Positions 8,027-16,381 are shown, counted from the first letter of the stretch. The stretch: 64,000 nucleotides of DNA from Myxococcales bacterium (GCA_947483555.1 CANKMW010000003.1:1-64000), one strand, 5' to 3'. The notes: generated by a model from the sequence alone, not told the origin. Program-made: numbers and translations.

Positions 8027-9373
8027 GTGGAGCTGCGTACCCTCATCACGGTCCTCGCCCGGCGGCGCGCCATCCGGCGCCACGAGCGCTGGGATCGAGC
8101 CGCGCTCGAGCGGCACCAGGCGCGCGCGCTCGCGGCGCTGCGCGAGCACGCGATGGCGCGTTCGCGCTTCTACCAGCGGTTCCACGGCGGCCTCGCGTCG
8201 GCGCCGCTCCAGGAGCTGCCGGTCCTGACCAAGGCCACGTTGATGGAGAACTTCGACGAGCTGGTCGTCGATCCGGCGGTCCGGCTCGCCGACGTGCTCA
8301 CCTACCTCGAGCGTGGTGGCGAACGCCCGTACCTCGATCGGTACGTGGTCGCCGCGACGTCGGGCAGCACCGGGCGGCGCGGCGTCTTCCTCTTCGATCG
8401 CGACGAGTGGACGACGCACATCGCCTCGTACGCGCGCGCCCAGGAGTGGGCGGGCATCGCCGCCGGCCTGACCCACCGGGTACGGATGGCGGTGGTCAGC
8501 TCGCGCGTCCCCTGGCACGGCTCGGCGCGGGTCGGCGCCACCGTCCACAGCCGCTTCGTGCCGACGCTGCGCCTGGACGCCACCGATCCGCTCCCCGGCA
8601 ACGTCGATCAGCTCAACGCGTTCGAGCCGGACTGCCTGGTCGGCTACGCGTCGATGCTGCACGTCCTCGCCGGCGAGCAGCGGGCCGGACGGCTGCGGAT
8701 CCGGCCGCGCGCGGTGATGTCGGCGTCGGAGGTGCTCACTGATGACACGATAGCGCGCGCTGAGGCAGCGTGGGGTTCGGCGCCGTTCGACGTCTACGCC
8801 GCGACCGAGACCGCCGACATCGCCTCGGACTGCGCGCGCCACCGCAAGCACCTGTACGAGGACCTCGTCGTCGTCGAGACGGTCGACGAGCATCATCGGC
8901 CGGTGCCGCCGGGCGTCGCCGGCGCCAGCGTGCTGGTGACGGTCCTGTTCTCGCGGACCCAGCCGCTGATCCGGTACGAGATGAGCGATCGCGTCGCGCT
9001 GTCGGGGGAGCGCTGCGAGTGTGGCATCGGCTTCGCGCTGCTCGACCGGGTCGAGGGCCGCGCCGAGGACACCGTCGACCTCCCGGCGCGCGCCGGGGGG
9101 ACCGTGACCGTGCACCCGAACGTCTTCCACCGCGCCCTCGAGCTGGTCTCGGCATCGGCGTGGCAGGTGATCGCCGGCCGCGATGCGATCCGCGTGCTGC
9201 TCGAACGGCCCGACGGCGTCGACGGCACCGCGCTCGCGCGCACCGTCCAGGCCGAGCTCGCCCGGCAAGGCGTCGCCGACCTGCCGGTGACGGTCGAGAC
9301 CGTCGATGCGATTCCGCGCACCGCGCTCGGCAAGGCGCCGCTGGTCCGCCGCGCGATCAATCCTTCTGCTTGA
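8027..9373 (+). CDS. phenylacetate-CoA ligase (PaaK)-like adenylate-forming enzyme
   Basis: A 448-aa protein of the PaaK/coenzyme F390 synthetase group. Seen in order: the N-terminal helix region with HARSRFYQ-like SRFYQRFHGG, LPVLTKATLMENFDE (characteristic entry motif), the P-loop ATSGSTGRRGVFLFD at about residues 107-121, VGYASMLHVLAGEQ, the adenylate motif VYAATETADIASDC, and LIRYEMSDRVAL near the end. The C-terminal RTALGKAPLVRR matches the catalytic Lys segment. The acyl substrate is unknown. It starts with GTG and its 3' end overlaps the convergent response-regulator gene by 17 bases. Confidence 0.8.
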   Translation: MELRTLITVLARRRAIRRHERWDRAALERHQARALAALREHAMARSRFYQRFHGGLASAPLQELPVLTKATLMENFDELVVDPAVRLADVLTYLERGGERPYLDRYVVAATSGSTGRRGVFLFDRDEWTTHIASYARAQEWAGIAAGLTHRVRMAVVSSRVPWHGSARVGATVHSRFVPTLRLDATDPLPGNVDQLNAFEPDCLVGYASMLHVLAGEQRAGRLRIRPRAVMSASEVLTDDTIARAEAAWGSAPFDVYAATETADIASDCARHRKHLYEDLVVVETVDEHHRPVPPGVAGASVLVTVLFSRTQPLIRYEMSDRVALSGERCECGIGFALLDRVEGRAEDTVDLPARAGGTVTVHPNVFHRALELVSASAWQVIAGRDAIRVLLERPDGVDGTALARTVQAELARQGVADLPVTVETVDAIPRTALGKAPLVRRAINPSA

Positions 9374-10757
9374 AGTCCTCTGACCGGACGCCATAGCGCT
9401 TGAGCAGGCGGTGCAGGCTCTCGCGCTCCATGCCGGCGCGGCGGGCCGCGTCGGTGACGTTGCCGCCGAGCTCGCGCATCAGCGCGATCAGGTACTCGCG
9501 CGAGGCGCGGTCGCGGGCGAGGTCGACGACCTCGCGGTAGCTGAGCCGGCTCTCGGTGCCGCGGGTGATGCGCGGCCGCAGCGTCGCCGCGACCTCGTCG
9601 GGCAGCGCCTCGAGCTCGATCCGCGGGCCGTCGGTGACGGCGAGCGCGCGCTCGATCGCGTTCTCGAGCTCGCGGACGTTGCCGGGCCACGCGTACTGGA
9701 CCAGCGCGGTGAGGGCCTCCGCGGTGAAGCCCTCGGGCGCGCCGGGCCGGCGGGCGCCGCGGCGCTCGAGGAGGAAGGCGGCGAGGAGCGGGACGTCCTC
9801 GCGCCGTTCCCGGAGCGGGGGCAGGGCGATCCCGAGGACGTTGAGCCGGTAGAAGAGGTCCTCGCGGAACTGGCCGGCGGCGACGCGGGCCTTGAGATCG
9901 ACGTTGGTCGCGGCGATCACCCGGACGTCGACGCTGCGTTCGTCGGTCGCGCCGACGCGGCGGACCTTGCGTTCCTGGAGGACACGGTTGAGCTTCACCT
10001 GCATCGACAGCGGCAGGTCGGCGATCTCGTCGAGGAAGATCGTGCCGCCGCCGGCCTCCTCGAACAGCCCGCGGTGGTCGGCGTTGGCGCCGGTGAAGCT
10101 GCCCTTGACGTGGCCAAACAGCTCGCTCTCGAGGAGCGCCTCCGGGATCGCGCCGCAGTTGACGGCGACGAAGGGGCGGGCGCTCCGCTCGCCGGAGCTG
10201 TGGATCGCGCGCGCGACCACCTCCTTGCCGGTGCCGCTCTCGCCGGTGACCAGGACGGTGGGGTCGCTGGCGGCGGCGCGGTGGACGAGCGCGAGCACCG
10301 GCGTCATCGCCGGGCTGCGCGCGACCAGGTTGTCGATCCGGTGGATGCCCTCGAGCGCGCGGCGGAGATCGCGGGCCTGCTGGCGGAGCCGCCGCCGCTC
10401 GAGCGCACGTTCGACCACGAGCAACGCCTCGTCGGGCTCGAACGGCTTGGCGAGGTAGTCGAACGCGCCCTGGCGCATGGCGTCGACCGCCGCCGGCACG
10501 GTCGCATAGGCGGTCATCAGCACGACCTCGACGTCGGGATCGCGGGCGCGCGCCTCGCCGAGCACCGTCATCCCGTCGGCGCCCGGCATGCGGATGTCGG
10601 TCACGACCACGTCGAAGTCGCCGGCGGCGAGCAGGGCGAGCGCGCGGGCGCCGTCGCCGGCCGTGGTGACGTCGAAGCGATCCTCGGGGAGGATGCGGAG
10701 GAGCAGCTTGACGAAGTTCTCCTTGTCGTCGCAGACGAGCACGCGCGCCTTGATCAT
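9357..10757 (-). CDS. sigma-54-dependent response regulator (NtrC type)
   Basis: A 466-aa activator with an intact domain order: receiver (residues 1-120, phospho-acceptor D54 in VVVTDIRMPG, K104 in YLAKPFEP), AAA+ domain with Walker A GESGTGKE (172-179), sigma-54 contact loop GSFTGA (219-224, Ser for the usual Ala), GGGTIFLDEIADLP and ATNVDLKARVAAGQFREDLFYRLNV, then a Fis-type helix-turn-helix ending LGGNVTDAARRAGMERESLHRLLKRYGV. Its start overlaps the stop of the histidine kinase gene (ATGA), making a two-component pair. The position inside the metal-handling region suggests control of metal genes, but no binding site is proved. Confidence 0.92.
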   Translation of the reverse strand: MIKARVLVCDDKENFVKLLLRILPEDRFDVTTAGDGARALALLAAGDFDVVVTDIRMPGADGMTVLGEARARDPDVEVVLMTAYATVPAAVDAMRQGAFDYLAKPFEPDEALLVVERALERRRLRQQARDLRRALEGIHRIDNLVARSPAMTPVLALVHRAAASDPTVLVTGESGTGKEVVARAIHSSGERSARPFVAVNCGAIPEALLESELFGHVKGSFTGANADHRGLFEEAGGGTIFLDEIADLPLSMQVKLNRVLQERKVRRVGATDERSVDVRVIAATNVDLKARVAAGQFREDLFYRLNVLGIALPPLRERREDVPLLAAFLLERRGARRPGAPEGFTAEALTALVQYAWPGNVRELENAIERALAVTDGPRIELEALPDEVAATLRPRITRGTESRLSYREVVDLARDRASREYLIALMRELGGNVTDAARRAGMERESLHRLLKRYGVRSEDFKQKD

Positions 10758-12235
10758 GCGGCTTCCTCCTGGCTGGCTTCGATCGGGATCCACAGGGTCG
10801 CGCGGGCGCCGCGGCCGTCGGCGCGATCGGCGAGCTCGACGTCGCCGCGGTGGGCGCGGGCCAGGGTGCGGGCGATCGCCAGGCCGAGCCCGTGCCCGCG
10901 CGCCCGGGTCGTGAAGAACGGCTCGAAGAGGCGAGCGCGCGCGTCCGGCGCGACACCCGGGCCGCGATCGTCGACGTACAACACGGCGCGGTCGTCCCGG
11001 AGCTCCCACGACAGCTCCACCTCCGGCGCGGTCGCGCCGGCCTCGCGGGCGGCCTCGACTGCGTTGCCGAGGAGGTTCAACACGATCTGACGAAGCTTGC
11101 CCTCGTCCGCAGAGACGCGCACCGGCGCGCCGTCGCGGCAGTGCACGGCGATGCCTTCGCAACGTCCGATCTCGTCGAGGCGGGCCACCGCCTCGCGCGC
11201 GAGCTCGCCGAGATCCACCTCGTCGCGGTGGAGCCGCACCGGTCGCGCGAGATCGAGGAGGCCGGCGACGATCACCTGGCATTGCCGGGTCTCATCGTCG
11301 ATGATGCGGATCTCCTCGCGCTCTGCGAGCTCGGGCTCTCGGCGGAGCAGCTTCACGTAGCCGAGGATGACGCCGAGCGGGTTGTTGATCTCGTGCGCGA
11401 CGCCGGAGGCGACCTGACCGATCGATGCGAGACGGTGAGCCTCGAGCAGCTCGGCCTGGTGGCGGCCGAGGTCCTCGGCCATGCGGTCGAACACCCGGGC
11501 CAGCTCGGCCAGCTCGTCGTCGCCGGGGAGCGCGACCCGCGCGGTGAGGTCGCCGGCGCCGATCCGGACCGCGCCGGCGCGCAGGGCCGCCACCGGTCGT
11601 GAGATCGAGCGCATCAGGTAGACGCCGACCGCCATCGCCAGGACGATCGCGAGCGCGAAACAGCCGAGCACGGCGAGCTGCACACGCGAGCGGATCACCT
11701 CGGCGCGGCGCTGGGCGGCATCGGCCTGGGCTTCGAGTGACCGGTTGAGCGCCTCGTTGAGCGTGACGACCTCCTCGACGGGATGCTCGGTCATCTCGTG
11801 GAGCTCCTCGATCCGAGCGCGCTGGCCGGCGGCGATCGCAGGGATGACCTCCTCGCGGAACCGGCGATCGCTCTCCGCGACGAGGGCGGCGATCTGCGTC
11901 GCCTCCGGGCTGTCCACCGCGTGCGACAGGTGCTCCGTCGCGGCGCGGGCCTCGCCGGCGACCTCGTAGTAGTGGGGCAGGTGAGAGTCGTTCCACTCGA
12001 GGAGGGTGTGGGCCTGATGGATGTACTGTTCGCGGGCGAGGCCGGCGGCGTGATGCCCGGCATGCTTGGCATGATCGAGCCGCATCACCTGACCCTCCGC
12101 GTCGGCGATCCGCTGCAGGCCGACCACGACGACGACCATTGCGAGCCCGAAGAGGAGCAGCACCGCGCCGAACGCGAGGACGATGCGGCGGGCCGTGGTC
12201 GACCGAGCGGTGGGGGGCACGCCTCGACCATACAT
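10754..12235 (-). CDS. membrane sensor histidine kinase with His-rich sensor domain
   Basis: A 493-aa kinase with two membrane helices (about residues 19-41 and 187-208), a periplasmic domain between them, a HAMP domain (211-265), HisKA with SGVAHEINNPLG (phospho-acceptor H281) and HATPase (LLGNAVEAAREAG, VDDRGPGVAPD, GHGLGLAIARTLA). The sensor domain is unusually rich in His: HAKHAGHH, YIHQAH, DSHLPHYY and EHLSHAV fall within residues 55-105. This is a likely metal-binding surface. It pairs with the downstream sigma-54 response regulator through an overlapping start. An alternative start lies a few codons in. Confidence 0.88.
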   Translation of the reverse strand: MYGRGVPPTARSTTARRIVLAFGAVLLLFGLAMVVVVVGLQRIADAEGQVMRLDHAKHAGHHAAGLAREQYIHQAHTLLEWNDSHLPHYYEVAGEARAATEHLSHAVDSPEATQIAALVAESDRRFREEVIPAIAAGQRARIEELHEMTEHPVEEVVTLNEALNRSLEAQADAAQRRAEVIRSRVQLAVLGCFALAIVLAMAVGVYLMRSISRPVAALRAGAVRIGAGDLTARVALPGDDELAELARVFDRMAEDLGRHQAELLEAHRLASIGQVASGVAHEINNPLGVILGYVKLLRREPELAEREEIRIIDDETRQCQVIVAGLLDLARPVRLHRDEVDLGELAREAVARLDEIGRCEGIAVHCRDGAPVRVSADEGKLRQIVLNLLGNAVEAAREAGATAPEVELSWELRDDRAVLYVDDRGPGVAPDARARLFEPFFTTRARGHGLGLAIARTLARAHRGDVELADRADGRGARATLWIPIEASQEEAA

Positions 12236-12345
12236 GCCGGGTCTGGCGGTTGCAGGCCCTCCGGGACATGCGACCCGCGCACGACGACGCTCGCGGCGGG
12301 TGCGGAGCGCTGCGACGTCCGCTGCCGCGCGGTGACCTCACCCGG

Positions 12346-12816
12346 TCAGGTCGCTGCGGTCTGGCCGGCCGCAGCGAGGAAGACCTGCTCCGGCGTGCGC
12401 TCGTTCTCGATGATCGTCGGCGGGTGCAGCTGCGCGAAGCCGATGCCGCGTCCCCGCGTGGGGCCACCGGAGATCGTGACCCGTCCGATCAGCTCGTAGG
12501 GGATGAGCTCGGTCTGCATCTCCATCCTGCCGTCGCGCGCGTCGTCGGCCCGCGCGGCGATCGCGACCCACTGCGGCCCGACGGCGATCACGTGGCAGAT
12601 CGTCACCCGCTCGCCGCCCGCCAGCCAGAGCTGCACGTGCGGCAGGTGCTCGGAGGGATCGGGACAGCGGTCGCGGACGAAGGCGGCGAGGTGCGCGAGG
12701 AAGAACTGGGGGCCGAAACCGTGACCTCTCGCGGCGCGGAGCATGGCGGTGATCGCGGCCTCGTCGACGGCCGCGGTCTGCGGCGGGGTCGGCTCGGGCT
12801 CCCCGGCCGCGCTCAT
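12346..12816 (-). CDS. hypothetical protein, 156 aa, coupled to a mini-ORF
   Basis: A soluble protein without a recognised family. Residues 25-70 (MLRAARGHGFGPQFFLAHL, AFVRDRCPDPSEHL) and the C-terminal GFAQLHPPTIIENERTPE segment look globular; ERVTICHVIAVGPQWVAIAARADD suggests a beta sheet. No signal peptide is seen. The ATG at 12816 overlaps the stop of a 32-aa ORF (ATGA), and a methyltransferase gene precedes both on the same strand, so the three are probably one transcription unit. The role is unknown. Confidence 0.55.
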   Translation of the reverse strand: MSAAGEPEPTPPQTAAVDEAAITAMLRAARGHGFGPQFFLAHLAAFVRDRCPDPSEHLPHVQLWLAGGERVTICHVIAVGPQWVAIAARADDARDGRMEMQTELIPYELIGRVTISGGPTRGRGIGFAQLHPPTIIENERTPEQVFLAAAGQTAAT

Positions 12817-12911
12817 GGCTCACACTCCATCGCGTCGACGGCGGTCGCCATCGCTTCCAGCACGAGGCGCGTCGCATCGCCGTGGTCCCCCATCCAGCTT
12901 GTCGTCCACAT
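12813..12911 (-). CDS. 32-aa mini-ORF with strong ribosome site
   Basis: A 33-codon ORF begins at ATG 12911 behind GAAGGAGGAGG, about the strongest ribosome site in this region. It encodes MWTTSWMGDHGDATRLVL and then EAMATAVDAMECEP, with Met and Cys residues near both ends and a helical middle. Its TGA overlaps the ATG of the next gene, giving translational coupling. It could act as a leader that controls translation of the downstream gene or as a small protein in its own right. No homolog is recognised. Confidence 0.5.
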   Translation of the reverse strand: MWTTSWMGDHGDATRLVLEAMATAVDAMECEP

Positions 12912-12926
12912 GGCCCACCTCCTCCT

Positions 12927-13607
12927 TCACGTGACCTTGTCGCCGACGAGGATGCGCACGTTGCCGAGGAGCGTGCGGTGGTCGGCGCGCACCGCGATGC
13001 CGACGCCCTCGAACAGAGCGGGGAGATCCGAGCGGACGAACTCCGCGTAGTGGTCGCGCTCGTAGAGGCGCACCAGCCGGCTCGTGAGCGCGCTCGCGAG
13101 CCGGTTGGCCGGCAGCGCGTAGTCGACGACGACGATCGTGCCCTGGTGCCGGGTCACGCGCGCCATCTCCCGGACGACGCGGTCGCGGACCGACGGCGGC
13201 ATCTCGTGGAGGGCGAACGAGACACAGGTGACGTCGAAGCGCCCGGCCGGGAACGGCAGGTGCGTGGCGTCCGCCCGGACGAAGCTCACGTGATCGGGGC
13301 GGGGCTTGCGCCGGGCCACGGCGAGCATCGCGTCGTTGACGTCGACGCCGATCACCTCGGCGGTGCGGTCGGCGAACGCGAGCGCCTGCGCGCCGGTGCC
13401 GGTCGCGACGTCGAGGACACGCGCGCCCCCGGGCGCGCCCGCGAGCGCCACGACCTCGCGCCGCAGGCGACGCAGCGGCCGCGTGACGGCGTCGTAGTAG
13501 CGCGCGAACCACCCGTAGACCGACTGGTTGATCGCGTAGTACTGGCGCACGTCCGGCGGCTGCGCCTCGTGCACGTCGGGGCGGCGCTCGGTCGAGATGG
13601 CGGCCAT
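12927..13607 (-). CDS. class I SAM-dependent methyltransferase (UbiE-like)
   Basis: A 226-aa enzyme using the ATG at 13607 (a TTG at 13625 adds six residues). Motif I is VLDVATGTGAQALAFA, motif post-I is EVIGVDVNDAMLAVA, the acidic FVRADATHLPFPAGRFDVT follows, and ALHEMPP plus GTIVVVDYALPAN complete the Rossmann core. The N-terminal QPPDVRQYYAINQSVYGWFARYYD matches UbiE-like enzymes that act on small molecules. The substrate is unknown. Fifteen bases separate its stop from the mini-ORF start, so it heads a short minus-strand operon. Confidence 0.85.
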   Translation of the reverse strand: MAAISTERRPDVHEAQPPDVRQYYAINQSVYGWFARYYDAVTRPLRRLRREVVALAGAPGGARVLDVATGTGAQALAFADRTAEVIGVDVNDAMLAVARRKPRPDHVSFVRADATHLPFPAGRFDVTCVSFALHEMPPSVRDRVVREMARVTRHQGTIVVVDYALPANRLASALTSRLVRLYERDHYAEFVRSDLPALFEGVGIAVRADHRTLLGNVRILVGDKVT

Positions 13608-13628
13608 GACCGGATCGAGATGCAAGCG

Positions 13629-13668
13629 GCTCGCCGATCGCGTCGCGCTCGCCTCGCGACCGGCGAGC
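13629..13668. other. intergenic inverted repeat (possible hairpin)
   Basis: Eight-base arms GCTCGCCG and CGGCGAGC face each other across 24 bases in the gap between the minus-strand lipoprotein gene at 13713 and the methyltransferase gene. It could fold in RNA and mark the boundary of two transcripts. There is no T tract on the minus strand, so intrinsic termination is not clear. Confidence 0.3.
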
Positions 13669-13712
13669 CCGCAGGTCTTGCGCGGTCTCGCCGCGCTTTC
13701 GCAGGCCTTGCG

Positions 13713-14159
13713 TCACGGCAGATCGTGAACCAGGAACGTCTCGTCCCACTCGAAGACCCGGTCGACGCCCGCGACCTCGTCGATGGTGAGCCGCAGCCAC
13801 GACGCGCCGTCGAGTGGCGGTGCCGGCGCGGTCAAGACGCCATCCCGGTGGTGGCTGCCCTCCGAGCCCGGTGCCCACGCGAAGCCTGCGGTGAGCTCGG
13901 CGCCATCGCTGGTCTCGACGCGCGCCGCCGCGGCGATGTCGAACGCGAGGAGGTCGACCGAGTGGGTGTCGAAGACCAGGCCGAACGCGAGCTCGGGCTC
14001 GGTGGGACGGCTGGCCTCGCCCTCGGAGACGCCGCTCGGGACACAACCCGTTGCGCCATCGAACGGGCCCGCATCGGGTGACGCGCTGCGGTCCGAGCAC
14101 GCGGCGGCGAGAGAAACGACCGGGCTCGCGGTCCCGGTCGTGCCGCGGCTGACGATCAC
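13713..14159 (-). CDS. putative lipoprotein with DTHSVDL / GSHHRDGVL motifs
   Basis: A 148-aa protein from a GTG start. The N-terminus has SLAAAC, which may be a lipobox, though the preceding 18 residues are a poor signal. The main domain carries FDTHSVDLLAFDIAAAARV and GSEGSHHRDGVLTAPAPPL, a His-containing pattern I associate with small secreted proteins near metal genes, but I cannot name the family. GASWLRLTIDEVAGVDRVFEW closes the domain. It lies between the methyltransferase and the multicopper oxidase on the same strand. The start may be wrong or damaged. Confidence 0.5.
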   Translation of the reverse strand: MIVSRGTTGTASPVVSLAAACSDRSASPDAGPFDGATGCVPSGVSEGEASRPTEPELAFGLVFDTHSVDLLAFDIAAAARVETSDGAELTAGFAWAPGSEGSHHRDGVLTAPAPPLDGASWLRLTIDEVAGVDRVFEWDETFLVHDLP

Positions 14160-14283
14160 CGGCGACGTCCGCGCGGCGTCGATCGGGAGCCGCGATCACC
14201 ACGATGACCGAACGACGCGCGATGAACAGGCGACCACGGTCGAGGGCCGCCTCTCCCTCATCGTCGACTTCTGAAACTGCCGC

Positions 14284-15690
14284 TCAGGGAGCGGTGACCT
14301 CGAGCTCGCCCATCATGCCGCGCTCGGCGTGCTCCAGGATGTGGCAGTGGTACATCCACGTGCCGATGCCGCCGAGCTCGACGGCGAACCGCTGCATGGT
14401 CATGCGCGGGACGTTCACGGTGTCCTTCCAGCCGAGCGGTGCGAGCGGTGCGCCGTCGGCGTCGAGGAGCTGGAACGACATGCCGTGGAGGTGAAACGGG
14501 TGGTCCATCTCGGTCATGTTGTGGACCACCCAGATCTCGACGGCCCCGGAAGCGCCGGTGATCGGCGTGATGTCCGGGTACGCCTCGCCGTTGATCGTGA
14601 ACACGGGACTCGTCGGATCGCCATCGTCCTCGGCGAGGAAGAACGAGCGTCGGGGCGTCGCGGCATCGGTCGCGATCGGCGCGACGTCGCCCCACGTGGT
14701 CGGAAGGTCAGCGGGCGGGTCGGTCGCCGGTCCGAGCCGGATCGCGAGCAGGTCGATCGGGCCCGGGTCCGGGATGTCGTGGCCGCGATCGTAGTGGACC
14801 GTGCGCAGCGCCAGCTCATCGCCGTCCGCGCCGGCGAGCTCGACGAGGATGTCGTGGCGCTCGCCGGGGGCGATCAGCACGCGCTCCACCTGGTACGGGG
14901 CGTCGACCAGGCCGCCGTCCCAGCCGATCACGCGGAACATGTGCCCGGGCAGCTCGAGCTGGAAGTACCGGCCGTTCGCGGCGTTGACGAAGCGCCAGCG
15001 CTCGCGCGATCCGGCCGCTGCGGTGATCGTCGGTGTCTGCTTGCCGTTCAGGAGCACCACGTTGCCCCGCCGGCCGAGCATCAGATCGAGCGCGCCGGTC
15101 TGGGTCGAGAGCTGTCCCGACGCCTCGAGCTTGACGTCGTCAAGGACGAACACGCGATCGGCGGCGACGTCCGGCTCGACGCCGCCGTGGATCAAGACGG
15201 GCGCGTAGAGCCCGCGCTCGACCTGGACGTCGCCCGCGACGTGCGGGTGGTACCAGAACAGGCCGGCGTCGACGATCGTCATCTCGTAGTCGTACGTCCC
15301 GCCTGGCGGGACCGGCACCTGCGACGCCGGCGTGCCGTCGGCCTCGTTGGGGATGCGCAGGCCGTGCCAGTGGATCGTCGTCGCGTCGGGGAGGTCGTTG
15401 CGGAAGTGCACGATCACCTGGTCGCCGAGGTTCGCTTCGAGCAGCGGCCCCGGGATGGTGCCCGCCGCGTCGGGATCGGCGCCGTCGTGGAACGCCCAGA
15501 CGTCAGCCGGCTTGTCGGGGGCGAGGAGCTCGACGGTCGCCGGTGCGGCCACGAGCTCGACCTCGACGATCCGCGGATCCGGGTTCACGTCGGTGAGGAC
15601 GACCAGGTCCGGTGCGGGTGGCGTCGGCGCTCCCGACGAGCCGCAGGCGACGAGGCACGGAGCGAGGAGGACGGCGAGCGGCGCGCGCAT
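14284..15690 (-). CDS. multicopper oxidase (lipoprotein, CopA/laccase type)
   Basis: A 468-aa copper enzyme. The N-terminus MRAPLAVLLAPCLVAC is a lipoprotein signal (Cys16). All four copper-ligand motifs are present: IHWHG (106-110), WYHPH (146-150), HPFHLHG in the last quarter and HCHILEHAERGMM near the end, giving type 1 and trinuclear sites. Such enzymes oxidise Cu(I) or other substrates in the periplasm and give copper resistance. Start ATG 15690 is chosen because it gives the clean signal; two earlier in-frame starts lie 21 bases or less upstream. A 17-bp palindrome lies 57 bases upstream. Confidence 0.93.
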   Translation of the reverse strand: MRAPLAVLLAPCLVACGSSGAPTPPAPDLVVLTDVNPDPRIVEVELVAAPATVELLAPDKPADVWAFHDGADPDAAGTIPGPLLEANLGDQVIVHFRNDLPDATTIHWHGLRIPNEADGTPASQVPVPPGGTYDYEMTIVDAGLFWYHPHVAGDVQVERGLYAPVLIHGGVEPDVAADRVFVLDDVKLEASGQLSTQTGALDLMLGRRGNVVLLNGKQTPTITAAAGSRERWRFVNAANGRYFQLELPGHMFRVIGWDGGLVDAPYQVERVLIAPGERHDILVELAGADGDELALRTVHYDRGHDIPDPGPIDLLAIRLGPATDPPADLPTTWGDVAPIATDAATPRRSFFLAEDDGDPTSPVFTINGEAYPDITPITGASGAVEIWVVHNMTEMDHPFHLHGMSFQLLDADGAPLAPLGWKDTVNVPRMTMQRFAVELGGIGTWMYHCHILEHAERGMMGELEVTAP

Positions 15691-15746
15691 GGCAACATCA
15701 TCCGGCATCACGCGAGCTTGTCTAGCCTGGGAGACAACTCGCCACC

Positions 15747-15763
15747 GTAACCAATTCGGTCAC
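15747..15763. promoter_or_regulatory. 17-bp palindrome GTAACC-N5-GGTCAC (site 4)
   Basis: GTAACCAATTCGGTCAC lies between divergent genes, 57 bases upstream of the multicopper oxidase start (15690) and 38 bases upstream of the FN3 lipoprotein start (15801). On the plus strand it is followed at once by TTGACG (15766-15771), a possible -35 box for the FN3 gene. The distance to the oxidase matches that of site 1 to its gene (59 bases). Confidence 0.6.
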
Positions 15764-15800
15764 TCTTGACGGGGCGGTCGCGGGGCGCGAAGTGTAGGGC

Positions 15801-16154
15801 ATGACAGCTCCCCGCTTCCTCGTCACCGCGATCGCTACCCTCGCCCTCGCCGCCTGCGGCGCCGGCCACGGCACCGGCGGGCCCGCCGCGCCGACCGGGC
15901 TCACCGCCGAGCCGCGCACCGGCGGCGCGCACCTGACCTGGACCGACAACGCCGACAACGAGACCGAGTTCATGGTCATGCGCATGAAGAACGGCGTCGA
16001 CACCGACTACGCGGTGACCGCGACCGTGCCGTTCGACACCGAGCAGTACCACGACGCGCCGCTCACCTCGGGCGGCACGTACATGTACATGATCATGGCG
16101 ATGAACGATGACGGCGAGTCGGAGTCGGACGAGGTCGCCTTCAACGCGCCGTGA
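15801..16154 (+). CDS. small fibronectin type III lipoprotein
   Basis: A 117-aa lipoprotein: MTAPRFLVTAIATLALAAC is a standard signal with Cys19. The rest is one fibronectin type III-like domain (PAAPTGLTAEPRTGGAHLTW, NADNETEFMVMRMKNG, GGTYMYMIMAMNDDGES). The second half is rich in Met (EFMVMRMKNG, YMYMIMAMN), which is unusual for FN3 and could bind copper. It is divergent from the multicopper oxidase and shares a palindrome with it. Confidence 0.65.
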   Translation: MTAPRFLVTAIATLALAACGAGHGTGGPAAPTGLTAEPRTGGAHLTWTDNADNETEFMVMRMKNGVDTDYAVTATVPFDTEQYHDAPLTSGGTYMYMIMAMNDDGESESDEVAFNAP

Positions 16155-16292
16155 CCGGATTCGTTCATCAGGAATGGCCACCATGGTCTTCAGCTCGGTG
16201 TCGGCCATCAGCGCCGAGCTGTACGGCTGGCGTCGCGACGAACGTGTGGGCGGTCATCGCGGCACGTATCGCTCCGGCCGACCTCGTCACAC

Positions 16293-16309
16293 GTGACCGA
16301 TCCGGTTAC
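16293..16309. promoter_or_regulatory. 17-bp palindrome GTGACC-N5-GGTTAC (site 5)
   Basis: GTGACCGATCCGGTTAC lies 73 bases upstream of the chosen start of the efflux operon. It overlaps a second near-palindrome at 16305-16326 (arms GTTACGG and CCGTAAC), so the promoter region holds two nested dyads. Confidence 0.6.
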
Positions 16310-16326
16310 GGTCCGCGGGCCGTAAC
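16305..16326. promoter_or_regulatory. second nested dyad GTTACGG-N8-CCGTAAC
   Basis: Perfect 7-base arms GTTACGG and CCGTAAC flank a CCGCGG-centred 8-base core. The left arm is shared with site 5. This dyad has no counterpart at the other four sites, so it may be a second operator specific to the efflux operon. Confidence 0.4.
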
Positions 16327-16381
16327 TGCCCAGAATCATGGGGGGCGGCAACTGGAACGGTGGTTGCTGTCGTCCGGCCGG

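Noticed and set aside
12333..12351. TGACC-N6-GGTCA near the end of the 156-aa gene
   Set aside because: It has a 6-base spacer and lies at a gene end, not in a promoter region.
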